Shown: positions 49,494 to 62,000, counted from the stretch's first letter. The stretch is DNA of 64,000 nucleotides from Sphaerolaimus hirsutus (GCA_964036195.1 OZ038455.1:12355855-12419854), one strand, 5' to 3'. A program made the numbers and translations. Notes: generated by a model not told the origin, from the letters alone.

Positions 49494-49844
49494 TTTCCTT
49501 TGTCCCGACTGGCGATCAACAAAATGCGGTGCCATTAAGTTTGATTCTCCCTGCTTGTATCGTGATGTCGTTTTCAACGATAATCAAATAAACTAGTGTG
49601 TTCGGGACGTTCGGTTGAAATAATCAAATCAATCATTTGTAACGGATTGCAGGTGTTTTTACTTGTGCGGTTTAAATGCCAGTGGCGCGCCGCATACTGG
49701 GAAATTCGTTCCGTTTTCAGAGGTTTTTGGGCGCGGCATACGAGATGGAAATCTCCAAAAATCTCAAACCGACAAAGAAGTAAAAAATGTTAGACTGGTG
49801 CTTGGGGCAGAGGCAGCCCAGATAAATACACGAGACCAGAGTTA

Positions 49845-50390
49845 AAAGTACCGAACTTTTTGCAAAGTATACATAAACGTAATGTGGTTATTTTCACTCA
49901 CCCCTGAGTACAGAAAACGTAAAGTAATTTTTTTTAAATATTTACTCTCAAGTAAATGTGAGTAAACGTACTTCTCACTCCAGAAAATTGTAGTATTTGA
50001 TTGAATTACTACATTGTAGTAATTCAATCAAATACTACAAAATGAGAGTATGAGTAAATGGTAAATGAGAGTTTTTGAAAAATTTCGCCCCATTTTTCAC
50101 TCAAAAGCACTAATTTTCATAAATTTTCGCCTATATTCCGCACTTATTGGCTACAATTGTGCTTAAATACATAGTTAAGATTATTTTTCCCTATTTTTAC
50201 CATATTTACTCCCAGTTCCGCTTATATGCTTTTATCTGAAATACGTTTTCTTTACTGGAGTACTTTAAAAAAAGTATACGTGAAGGCGCGTACTGGAACT
50301 TTTTTCAGAGGAAACGTAAACGTATTTACTCAGTACTCGAGTATACGTATTTTGCGAGAAAAAGTAAATACGTTTTAACAACTATGCACG
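49845..50390. repeat. GTAAACGT-rich repeat copy
   Basis: It starts near CAGAGTTAAAAGTACCG and ends TTTTAACAACTATG. A perfect inverted ATTTGATTGAATTACTACA / TGTAGTAATTCAATCAAAT pair sits inside (about 49994-50037). Shared blocks with 26130-26575 include GTACTCGAGTATACGTATTT-like phrases. Confidence 0.55.
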
Positions 50391-50535
50391 AGACGCCGCT
50401 TGTATTCATTTTGTATAGCTCAAGTCTTCAAAAAAATCAGTGGTTTATCACTTCGAATGCAACGGCGTGTAAAATAAGATATAGTACTTGAAAAAGGCGT
50501 ATAAATATCTACATCAGCGTAGGTTGTCGCCGCCG

Positions 50536-51070
50536 TCAAGTAAGCACGGGCACCCTCTGGTAGATGCTGTAGCCGCTGCCGTGCCGCCGGGCGTCCGGGT
50601 GGGCCACCTCGTAGGCGGTGGCGCAGTGCCGGCTGCGCTCGTTGACCGCGAAGCCGGCGCAGAACCGGTCGCCGCTGCACAGCGTCGCGCAGTCGGACAC
50701 CGCCTGGTGCTGGCGCACGAGCACCGCTGCGTGCCGCTCTAAGGCTAGATGTGGGGGGCTGATCGAGGGGGGTGTTCAGGGGGACTGGCTAAAAGATATG
50801 CTTCTCGTTGGGTACCTAGATCACTGACCGGGCCCTGGGATTGATAGATAGCTGGAGCGTTTGCGGGGGGAGCCCCCCCCCCATTCGCCCCCTACTATAC
50901 CCATGCGACCCAACCATTGAACCGGCACCGGCATCGTGCTGCAACTGACCGGTGATCTGGGCGTCCTCCACCTGAAATATTGACCAGTTTGAATAGGGTT
51001 GTTCAAAAAAGTTTAAAAAACGCAATTACCAACAGGCCATTCATCCACAATTCCGTCCAACTTGTAAAAC
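50536..51070 (-). CDS. 3' end of a PAN/apple-like domain protein (partial)
   Basis: Minus-strand exons: 50536-50738 (terminal, 67 codons including the stop at 50536-50538), 50929-50971 and possibly 51030-51070. The terminal exon has CATLC, FCAGFAVNERSRHC and YSIYQR. This CxxxC...CxxF...C spacing is that of PAN/apple domains, disulphide-bonded extracellular modules that bind proteins or carbohydrates. The preceding exon (VEDAQITGQLQHDA) joins in phase. The 51030-51070 exon reads FYKLDGIVDEWPV, but its phase does not fit cleanly, so it is tentative. Upstream exons are not visible; the 200-N gap at 51498-51697 may hide one. Most likely a secreted or membrane protein; the partner is unknown. Confidence 0.5.
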
Positions 51071-51497
51071 CTGTGCGGCGATGACGTGTCTGCGATGCGA
51101 TGCCTTTCGTGTTGGCAATTTTGATGACAAAAACTCAGCAAGGATTGAGCAACGCGCATGTGGTAAACTTTCATTTTGAATTGCCAAGTTGTACGAATAC
51201 AGTAGTCTAACGATAGTCAATGAAATGCGTAGCACTAGCGCAACACCAAAGCCGCTGCACGTTCTGAGAGCGCGAAATGAAACACACAGCCAGCTTTGGG
51301 GCTTCTCAATTACTCGTAGTCATTGTCACTTATTTTTACGCACATTGGCGCGGCAAACACTTGTCTACTGCCAGTAAACGAAAAAGATCGAAGCACACCA
51401 GCTATCTATCTATCCTGGAGGCCGCTCAGCTATCTATCTATCCCGGAGGCAAAATTTTTGGCTACTACCCCCGAACCCCCCCCCCCCAAAAATCGCC

Positions 51498-51697
51498 NNN
51501 NNNNNNNNNNNNNNNNNNNNNNNNNNNNNNNNNNNNNNNNNNNNNNNNNNNNNNNNNNNNNNNNNNNNNNNNNNNNNNNNNNNNNNNNNNNNNNNNNNNN
51601 NNNNNNNNNNNNNNNNNNNNNNNNNNNNNNNNNNNNNNNNNNNNNNNNNNNNNNNNNNNNNNNNNNNNNNNNNNNNNNNNNNNNNNNNNNNNNNNNN
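51498..51697. other. assembly gap (200 N)
   Basis: Exactly 200 N, a placeholder gap. Open frames running through it are artefacts. It directly follows a poly-C tract. Confidence 1.
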
Positions 51698-51712
51698 CAA
51701 AATGTGGCTGTA

Positions 51713-51990
51713 CACGCTAGTTTACCAACACGGCACGTCGATCAAAAATGTAAACTGAAACGCGACGCGTCGCGCGTCGGTTTACATTTTTGATCGACGT
51801 GTGTACTTTAGTTTACGTTGGTGTTTCACTTTCTGGGGTTAGTGGTTTCGGCAAGTCACAAAAGTGCGACGCGTCGCACGATTACACACGAATGTGACAC
51901 AGCTGGGTAAACTGGAAGTGACGATTATGCGACGCGTCGCATTCGTCGCGCGACGCGTCGTATGCGACTCGCGACGCGTCGTACAGCCAA
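51713..51990. repeat. CGACGCGTCGCG palindrome cluster with foldback ends
   Basis: GTACACGCTAGTTTACC begins the copy. GATCAAAAATGTAAACTG is inverted 30 bp later. Eight or so CGACGCGTCG-type palindromes follow to 51980. The region is unusually CpG-rich for this window. Confidence 0.6.
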
Positions 51991-53071
51991 AAATAAGGAA
52001 GGATTTATTCCCCGAGACTTATCAGGTGAGCAGTAAACTAATTTTTTTGACTTTTCAAATTCCCTAACGTATCTTTGTTGCGAAACGTAGACAATTTAGA
52101 CGTGACAATTACGTTTGTGTGTGTCTGCTAACATTTGTTCTTTATCGTGACTGTTGATATTTCGTTATTTATCGTGACTGTTAATAATTCGTTTTTGTTA
52201 CTTTTTACTTCAATTTACAAATTGAAATGTACCTAACAGATTTATTGCGTGATTTCATCATGTTGTTACGGATAGAAAAATTAAAAATTACATGGACACG
52301 TGATTTGTATGGAAGTTCGACAAAAAGAAATGCAAGTGCGACAAAATAAAATCCAAACTTTGTACTCGCGAATTTTCAATGTATATCTAAAAGTGTAAAA
52401 AAAGAAATCATTCTCCTTCTTGCTTCGACAAAAAGAAAGGAAGTGCGACAAAAAAAAATCCAAACTTTGTACTCGCCAATTTTCAATTTAAATCTAAAAC
52501 TGTAAAAAGAAATCATTCTCCTTCTCGCTGTAACAAAAACTAAGAAAAAACAAAAACAAGACTATATTGCTGTTGACAAGAGTTACACTTTTGAGCAAAA
52601 TTTAAAACTTGTTTACCTATCTCACAATGCGAAATTTGACAATTGTATACGGAAGAAACTTAAAAAGTACATAACGTTTTCACTTTGAAATGTGATAATT
52701 TGCGAATGATGGAAATGTTACAAAAAAGGAACTGTATGAAAACGTAAAATGATAAGAAACTGCATTAAAACGTATTCACTACTTTCAGCACTTTCACATG
52801 ACTGAAGCCTTCTGTGCATGTAAACCCAGTGTGCATGTGGACCATAATTTTAACTCAAATTCAACAATTTCCATAACTTTTTATATATTTTCACCTTTGA
52901 AACGACTAGTCCATGTGTTTTATTTGTAAGAACTATCAATTGCTCCAGAGGAGTCTACCGAATCCCCTGGAGCGTCGTGGAAAGTCAACATGTAGAATAC
53001 CGCTGACATGCACATGGGGTAAACATGCACAGAGGCACACGCCCCTTTCACATTACCAAAAAAAACACATT
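51991..53071. other. spacer between the PAN-like gene and the orphan gene
   Basis: It holds a two-copy tandem repeat of about 110 bp (52317-52537), sharing GCGACAAAA, ATCCAAACTTTGTACTCG and AAATCATTCTCCTTCT. I see no coding exon apart from the 3' UTR of the orphan gene near its right end. Confidence 0.55.
52919..52924 (-). promoter_or_regulatory. candidate polyadenylation signal of the orphan gene
   Basis: AATAAA on the minus strand (TTTATT on +), about 150 bp beyond the stop codon at 53072-53074. It is the nearest such signal. Confidence 0.45.
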
Positions 53072-56000
53072 TCAATCATCAAAATCCTCCAGTTCCTCAT
53101 AGTAGTCTTCATTGATCGCCTGAGAATGTGTGCAATTTCAGTATACCGTTCTATTTGTTAAAAAGAAGTAAACAGTTTACATCTATGAACATCTGTAATG
53201 GTAAACTTATAGAAAAGTTTCCAACTGTTTCCCAGATATATATATATGCACACTGGGGACTGTACATATCAATTACTGTAGAAATACTAAAGTCTAGTAG
53301 ACACTGCACATAGAAACATGTACAACACCGAAAACCACAATTGAACCCAAGACGTACCGCCAGTCGTTTTGCGTAACCCTCCTCATCCAAAGGGCAATTG
53401 CGCGGCGTCGTACCGGCGCGCGATTGGCGGATCGGCTGTGGCACGGTACGGCGCTGTTCACTGGTCGGCGGCGGTTCGCTTGTCTGCACATTTTCATACT
53501 GTAAACATAGATTACAGTACGAAGCAAAATATCGAAGCAATTTTCTATCCTAACCGTTTTGGTCCCGGCAGCCGCTTGCTCGCTCTTCTTTGCACTTTTG
53601 CGCGCGCTGGCCGGGGAACTGGCAGCAGTCTGATTCTGAGTTTATATTATCATTTTATAATGGCAACAAAGTTGTACAACAGAAGCACTGCAGACAGAAA
53701 CTTACTGTCAGGCGGTACCGCTTCGCAGCACATTCTGTGTCCGGTACAGGCTGGCCAGTGCGTTTCTGGGCACTTTGCAACAGCATGACGCCATCGTCGT
53801 TCTCGCAGTCCATTTCAGCGGGCTGTAAAAAAGCGGATAGAATTTACTTGCTTCTTAACACTGAATTATAAGTAGGAAAAAAAAACAGAAACTGTCAGTC
53901 ACCTCGGCATACTGCAGCTGTTGATGCTGCCGCTGCGGCGCCTGCGATGCCACAAACGAGTACGTGATGCCGTCTTCAGTGGCATCGACCTGGTGGCACG
54001 ACTGCGAATATACATGAGAAATTTCAATTTGCATATGGTATTGCACATGAAGAAGTAATGAAATGTCTTACTAACGTTAACGTTTTGCAGGGCTTGCTGC
54101 AAGTGCTGCACTTCAAAGCGGGTCGCCTGAAGCCTGGCAGCCAGGGCAACCTCGGAAGCCTGCCTTTTCATCAAGTGTGCGGCGATGGTCGTCGCTGTGT
54201 TCACATTCACCGGTGACGTGTACGGCAAACTCGGTGCTTGCACGTTCTGTTGCGGAGTGGGCAATTTCTGCACGGTGGGCAATTTGCCCTTTTCCGTCGG
54301 CACGGATTTCTTGGCTTTTTTCATAGACCCGGCAAGTTGGTCCAGTTGTTGCGTCGGCTGTAAGTACGATATGTCACTTTATCATAATCATAAAGAAATG
54401 CACTACTACAAATAAGTACCACTGTGCACACTGATTTACCGAAATATGTATAAGAATGTGTAAATTGGATTTCATCAAAAGTAACAAGAAGTAAATCTTT
54501 TAAATTACACATTTTCAATTTACCAAAAGATGCATCTTAAGTAGTTTGTTGACACAAAAGAAACAGTGCAATCCTCACAATTTCAGCCAGGTATTGTACC
54601 AGACTGTCATCTGGGTCCGGTTCGGCAACTTTCGCCTCCTGCTGCGGAAACGCAAAGTTGCCCGGCTTTGTTTTCTGATGTAAGTAACATTAGTAGTTAG
54701 TACAGGGTTGTTAGTTACATGCTGTTTACGTACATCATGAAACACCACCGTTATACTCACCTGCACCGGCGTGACGTTGTAGTCCATTTCCGCGTTCTTT
54801 TGCGGCGCGGCGAGGGGCGACACAACGAGCCCGCTGGTCCTGCGGCGGCGGCGTTCGAGCAGCGCACTGCCAGACGGATTGGCAGGCGGAGCCGCAACGA
54901 TCGGCAAACTGGTCGTTCCAGTATTGGCGGATTCCTACGAAAAGTTAACATCATTTACGAAACGTTTCAAGTAAATTACTTTTTCCTACTTTTAAGTGGT
55001 GACGTTGAGATACGTTCAAGGCAACAGTCCCGAAAACACACACACTCCATTCTCAAAATGTTTATCAATCAAATAACCTGGTTCATGATGAAGTCCTCGA
55101 TCATGTCACAGAACTTGTTCATATCGGCCTTCAGCAGCGTGTTGATCACGCCGATTTCCTGCTGCACCACGCCGATGAACCGGATGTTCTTGATGAAGGA
55201 GCAAATGCAGGGCAGTTTGCTGCGCTGCACGCTGTCCGCATTCACGCTTGTGCTCTGCAAATTAGCACATTTGAAAGATATGGTATAATTGACTGAATAC
55301 ATGACAATAAAGAATAGTTTACCGATTGGGTGCACTGCGACAGCATCCTTTCCATATTTTGGCGCATTGCACGGATCGCTGCAACGTCCATCTTGTCGAT
55401 AATGGGCGCGAACTGTTTCAGCACGCTGTGAAACTGGGGGTTCCTCAACGGCTCGTGCTCGCGGCATGTCTGGCGGTGGTTACGGCAATTTAAAAAAGTG
55501 TATATTAAAAACGGGAAATAAAACTAAAATGGTCAAAACGTAACAGTTAACAAAAACAATTTACTATTACACTTTAACGTTAACACAAAGTACATTTTTA
55601 TTCACTCCTTACAATTTTCCTGTTACATTCATGCAACTCGCACCTGGTTGTTGTCCTGCGCCATGATGGGCGCGTTGTCCTGCGCCATGATGGGCGCGTT
55701 GTCCTGCGCCATGTCGGGCGCCTCGTGAAAGTCCTCCGGCGGTGGGCTATCGACCGTTTGCACCGTCCCTGGCGCGGGGGGAACGGCACTCGCAGCCTGT
55801 TTCACTCGGTAATCCACGAGTTGCACCGCCATACTTTGCGGCTCAATTTTCTCCGGCGTGAACGTGGTTTTTACCAATTTGCCCAGCATGATGTAGAAGT
55901 TTCCCTGGCACACGTTGTGCCAGTAAACTTGCATTGCCCGGCGCCAATCGGTCGCTGTAAAGTGCACAACCACTGCTACAAACGTACAAACATAAAAACA

Positions 56001-59000
56001 ACATTAAATGATACATTTCAGTAAACCAACATCTACTGGCCTTTCCGTCTTTGAACACAATCATGGGCATGGTGGAGAACTGGATCATTTCTTCCGCCAG
56101 TTGCATAGCCTGGGCCTCCGATTGCCGCATTTGGTGCACCAGGGTAAACACGATGTCCGCCTTCAAGTCGGCTCGCACCTTGTCCAACTCGATTTTCCAC
56201 GCATAGTGCCCCAGCTCGCGCCGGCTGATCTGAATAAACGTGTTGAAAAGGTTAGTACTGTCCCCAAACTGTGATAATTCACTGACGCAAGGCTTATCTG
56301 AATCAACCTGGGGCAGTGTTCCTGGCGCCACTTTCGGAATGGCGGCTTTTTGTTCAGCGGTGCGGCCCTGACTGCGCATGCGTTCCACGATGTCGGGAAA
56401 CACTGAGTAGTTGTACCATTTTTGCGTAATGCAAATGCGAAGTTTACATCTACATGGCCCGGAAAGGGTAAACTCACCGGACTCGTCTGCATAGTAGTCC
56501 ATGTGCTTCAGAGTCGCGAAATTGAGCTCCATGATCCTCTTGTAGTAGTGCGCCCCGAGGTCCTCGTTTGACACGCCGCTCAGACGGCCGCCGTAAAGTA
56601 TGCGCGCTTGGGTCAACGCTCTCTGAAACGACAGTGAAACAGTGTTACGTGTACGGTGTAAAACAAAGTTGCTTACTTGAAACTGAAAGTAAAAGATTGT
56701 TTTCACTTGCTGTAAAACGGAAACTGAAAGCTGTTTGCACTTGCACAAAAACAAATACTGCGAAATGTTTTGCACTTGCCAGAAAAGGGAAACAGATACA
56801 TTTCCCGCACTTGCCGTAAAACGGCATACAGAAATTTGACACAGCAGTACTCGTCAACTGTAAACTGAGAAGTCTAAAACATGGTTAACCTTGAACTGCC
56901 GCTTTTTCGTGTCCCACATCGACTGCAACATGCCGCGGCGGGCCACCAGAGCGTTCTGGTTTGTTTTGGCGGACTCGTTCGCCACCTCGCGGGTCAACCA
57001 CATCTTGTTGTCGGGGTAGTTGTCGTACGGGGGCTCGAAGTAGCTCTCCCTCGTGAAGTTGTTCCACGACCTGTTCACCGCCGGGTGATCGGACCGCTGA
57101 AAAAAGAAATGAAAGAATGGTTACAGAAAGGAATCTTTAACTCTCAAATGAAAGTAAGCGGTAAACTGCAACTAACGTTCGTTTGCCTTTCCGGGTGATG
57201 CAGGTCGTACTTGGTGCACTCCTTCATGCTCCAGCACCTGTGAGTAATGTACGTGTTCACAACGTCCATTTACTTGTGTGATAAAAAAATACAAACAGAA
57301 ACAAACAGCGGGTATTTCTGGAACAGCTCGTGGAACTTCTCCCAGAATTCTTCCGATTTCTCGGCCGGAATCAGCACGCTCGGCCGGCCTCCGACGCCGA
57401 CGCGGCTCACATCGCCGGTAATCTGAGGTCACTCACACACCGTCTTAACTGTCCAGTATACTGTTTCCAGCCATGCACGTTTGTAAATATCCTGTTAAAT
57501 ACAGGTAGCCTTCCGGCTAACCGTTTTATCATGATATTGTACGAATTGCAAGGCAAGCAACAGTTTACATTTACTTGCAGACGGTGTGTGACTGTCACCG
57601 GTTTTTTCGGTTTTTTCCCGGCCACTTTCAGCTTGCTCGGGCGCTTTTCAGTCTTTGACTGGGCCACCGCCAGCGACCGCTCATCGTCATCGGATGGCGT
57701 TTGCGACCCGTCGTTGGGCCCGCGGCCGCCCGGCCCCAACGGATTCATTTCCTGAGTTACGGGAGGTATGTGAGATTGTCACGTAACTGAAAATGTATGG
57801 GAAAGTCACAATTATGCACGATCCGGAACTATCCAAACCGAAGGGGTCCGAATCGTAAGCTACCTCTTGGTCATCATCCTGCTGGGTGAAGTCCTCCACC
57901 CAGTCCTTGTCCTTCTGTGGATCGTCCTCGTCCACTTGGCCATCCTGAAGCTGTTTCAGTTGCTTTGTGGCATTCACGCGAGAGCGGCGCACGCTGCTGT
58001 TGTTGCGGCCGATGACTGGCACTTGCTGTATACAAGAAAGTGCTACTGTAAATGCAAACTCTTCTTTTGAAAATGTCAAAAACGGTCATTTAAACGTACC
58101 ACTTTAGCGACCTGTGCAGCCAGCGCCCTCGTTTGCTCCTCCAGTCTCTTGGCATTTTCCTTCCTCCGCCTTTCCATTTCCACGTCCACTGCGCTCGGTG
58201 GCGACTTGGCGGTCTGACTGTACCGCGGCGTGATGAAGTCGTCATCATCGTCCTGCAGTTTACAACGCTAAGTTTACTGTTTCATGTAAAGAGAACTTAA
58301 AAAGAAGTTTACTACATCTGCGCATGCACATGGTAAACTGCAAACTTTGTGCTTGTAGGCATTCATAAATGTGTTTGGAACGGATTGCAGTTTACTTGAA
58401 TGAGTTATGCCCCAGTAATTGCGTTTGACATATACATTATTTTGGTGAACTGACATGCATTCAAAGCTGATTTATGACGTTTCCAGCACACAGTTTGCAG
58501 TTCAGCGTGTGTACCCAAGTTAAATTAACCTCCCAGTCGTCCCACTTCACCTTGGCGCGCCCATTTTCTTTTTTCACGCGTTCTTCGTGCAGGCTCCTTT
58601 TGCTTTTGGACGCCTTGCTCTTCAGCGCCACGTGTCGCTCGTACTCGAGCTTTGCCTGAGAGATATTTCAAAGTAGTGTTTTGCAGTGACAATTACACAG
58701 TGTTTTAAAACACAGTGTGTTTCAAATTCATGTATACAGCAAGACTCGCTGGTGGATTTTAGAACGGTACAAATCGTGGAATGTGTCTATATAGTTACTG
58801 CTTGAAAGATGAAATGTGTGGGTTCAAGCAAATCATGTTTACTGTGAGAACCCATATCCCGTGAAAGTCTGCGGTTTGGCATTCCCGATCCCCATCCCAA
58901 TCCCCATCCCCATCCCCATCCCCATCCCGATCCCTTCTAAGTAAATTCCGTTTTAACCGTACTGAAAATAACACACTGTTTTTAAACACAGTGTGTTCCA

Positions 59001-62000
59001 AATAGAGGATGCATTTATGTTCTGGCAACCCATAGCAACGCTTGGTTCGCTAGAGAGTTTTGAATATAGAAATAGTGCAACGTGTGTATATAGTTACTGC
59101 TTGAAACATGATAGATGTGGGTTCAAGTCCCTATCCCGATCCCCATTCGTATGCCGATCCCGATCCCAATTCCCATGCCAATCCCGATCCCCATCCCGAT
59201 CCCCATTCGTATGCCGATCCCGATCCCCATCCCGATCCCCATCCCGATAAGTAAATTCCCTTTGAACCGTTTTGAAAATAACACACTGTTTTTAACACAG
59301 TGTGTTCCAAATAACGGGAAGCTTGCCGTGTGGGCCTACACACAACTCGCTTGAATCTGTTGGAGAAATCAATTTGTATTGTAGAAATAGTGGAATGTGT
59401 GTATATAATGTGTGCTTGAAACATGAAAGAAGCGGGTTCAAGCAAATCACGTTTACTGTGAGGAACGTGATTCCCATCCCAATTCCCATGCCCATCCCGA
59501 TCCCAATCCCGATCCCGATCCCGAAAACTCAATTCCCCTTGAATTCTACTGACAATGACACACTGTTTAAGTACAGTGCGTTTCAAATAAATTTTCGCTG
59601 TAATATTTTCATGTAAATACACGAATATTTGCACAATTTGTTTTGCTGTATGGAAGAAATCGTGCAAGGTGTCTACAGTGTGTGCTTGAAACATGAAAGA
59701 TTTGGGTTCAAGTCCCTATCCCAATCCCCATCCCGATCCCCATCCCGATCCCCATCCCGATCACAATCCCCATCCCGATCCCCATCCCGATAAGTAAATT
59801 CCCTTTGAACCGTATTGAAAATAACACACTGTTTTTAACACAGTGTGTTCAAAATATTGGGAAAGCTTGCACGTGTGGGCCTACACACGAATCGCAAGAA
59901 TCTCCATTTGTACTGTAGAAATAGTGGAATGTGTGTATATAAATGTGTGCTTGAAACATGAAAGAAGCGGGTTCAAGCAAATCACGTTTACTGTGAGGAA
60001 CGTGATTCCCATCCCGATCCCGATTCCCATGCCCATCCCGATCCCAATCCCGATCCCGATCCCGAAAACTCAATCCCCTTTGAATCCTACTGCCAATGAC
60101 ACACTGTTTAACTACAGTGCGTTTCAAATAAATTTTCGCTGTAATATTTTCATGTAAATACACGAATATTTCCAGATTTATAGTGTTTTGCTGTATGGAA
60201 GAAATCGTGCAAGGTGTCTACAGTGTGTGCTTGAAACATGAAAGATTTGGGTTCAAGCCAAAAATGTCCAAAACATTTCAACGTGAGAATGACACACGGT
60301 TGTTAAAAACCGCGTGTTTCAAATAATAGAAGGTAACTCAACCTGTCAACTGCACACAGGTATTTTTGGCATGACATTCATGTGTACAGTGCGTGCTTGA
60401 AACATGAATGATGTGGGTTCAAGCAAAAAATGTCCAAAATTTAAATGTCCAAAATTTAAATGTCCAAAAGTCAAACGTCACCTTCTCAGTCAGCGTCAGA
60501 TCATACTCCGATGGCGGGCGGGCAGTCTGAAAAAAATTTAAGTCGGAAGTGCGCACACGTGTAACGTGTCATACAACAGAATAAAAGCAGTATGCCTAGC
60601 CTAACTGAACAACTTAATTCACTGGCAGTTGGGAACAAGAGCGTCATGTCGCAGCAAGGGCAGCAATCCAGCGGGCCTTACGCTGCGCAACAGTCGCAGT
60701 CCGATTTCAGTCGCACTTTCTCACATGGCATGTTCCAGTTTCCCGCCACAACGAACACCTCAGCCTACCCCTTTCCACCACCGCCCCCAAACAGGTGCTT
60801 GTGTACACATTTCAGTATCGTTTCTCTAAAGCTACCTGCCTATCAAGAACCAATTAAAATTTAAACAGCACATTCTAATAAAGAATGTGCTCCAAATAGT
60901 GACGTATGATCGTTTTGGACAAGGATTTACGCAACAACATTCTGCTTGAGACTGCCACCAAACACTAAAAATGCATGCCATGATCATTTTCCCTGAAACA
61001 TGACATTAGCGGGTTTCACTTTTCACACTGCTAAATGCTTTTTGTGATTGCAGGTGCAGCAAACAGTTCTTATGTGATAAGGTTTGTGTATGAGAAAATG
61101 TAACAGTGTGTACACAAGCACAGTTTTCGTTTTCCGGTACCCGGTGCGTCTACACCCAATCAAACAACACAAGTGCAAAGCGGAACTTCAGTGTCCACAG
61201 CGGAAGGCATGAGTATTGACAGGAGTGAGGAGGATGCAGGCCCCAGAATGACACCATTTCAAGCTGTTAGTTTACAGTGCAGTAAAAACTGACCATGTTG
61301 ACAAAAATTTGTCAAAGTTGATCACGTGTTATTCTTCAAGAAATACGGTTTTTTCCCATTTCTTTCAAAATGCAGATGGATGAGCTCATCAACTTCACGA
61401 AAACCACCGAGAACAACATCGTACACGTGAACACGCAAGTGCAGAAACTGGTGAACACAGTGAACCAGTTTACGGGCAAGATGCATATGGCCAGTAAAGC
61501 TACGGAGGTTCTGTTGGAACACACTAAGTTGCTCGAAAAGAAAGAGAAGGCTTATGAGCGCATGGTGACAGAGCTCGTTCCGCGTGACCTGCAGCGTACC
61601 CATCCTGTCAATCGCTACATGTGAAACACTGAACCAACTGATTCCCCCCTTTTATACAGAGAACTGTGATGTTCAGAAAGTACTGCTTAAAAGTGAACCG
61701 TTCTTGTAATAAATGTCTCGGAAAGCGCAACAGAACTGCAAACTCACTTTACTATTGTCAAAATTCAAATTTCGCTTCACGTCGGACGCTGTGGGCGTGG
61801 CTGTGTCAGCGGGTTTGCCCGGCGGTGCGGTCCGGACAGGCTCGGCGGGCTTGGCGGGCTCGGCGGGCATGTCGGGCTCGGCATTCTCGGGTGGGTTCTG
61901 CTTATCCGCCCACCACGGAACACGCTCGTTTGCACCCTGAAAAAATGAGAAATGTTGAAAGAATTTTGCATTAGAAAAAGCTGTAAAGTAGGCAGTAGCG

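Larger units (their letters stand above)
46818..50535. other. intergenic, repeats only
   Basis: It contains a 90-bp foldback (47873-47963), a hAT element (48402-49010), a MITE (49329-49493) and a GTAAACGT-rich repeat (49845-50390). The other stretches (46818-47870 and 48000-48400) show nothing I can support. Confidence 0.55.

Noticed and set aside
51277-51793. Frames of about 150 codons on both strands
   Set aside because: They run through 200 N and are artefacts of the gap.
59131-60163. Long frames with Arg-Asp or Pro-Ile repeats
   Set aside because: They translate the GGGATC/CCCGAT arrays; intronic repeats.
58795-60430. tRNA genes suggested by GGGTTCAAGTCC
   Set aside because: No acceptor stem, D-arm or anticodon arm can be drawn; kept only as a hairpin finding.
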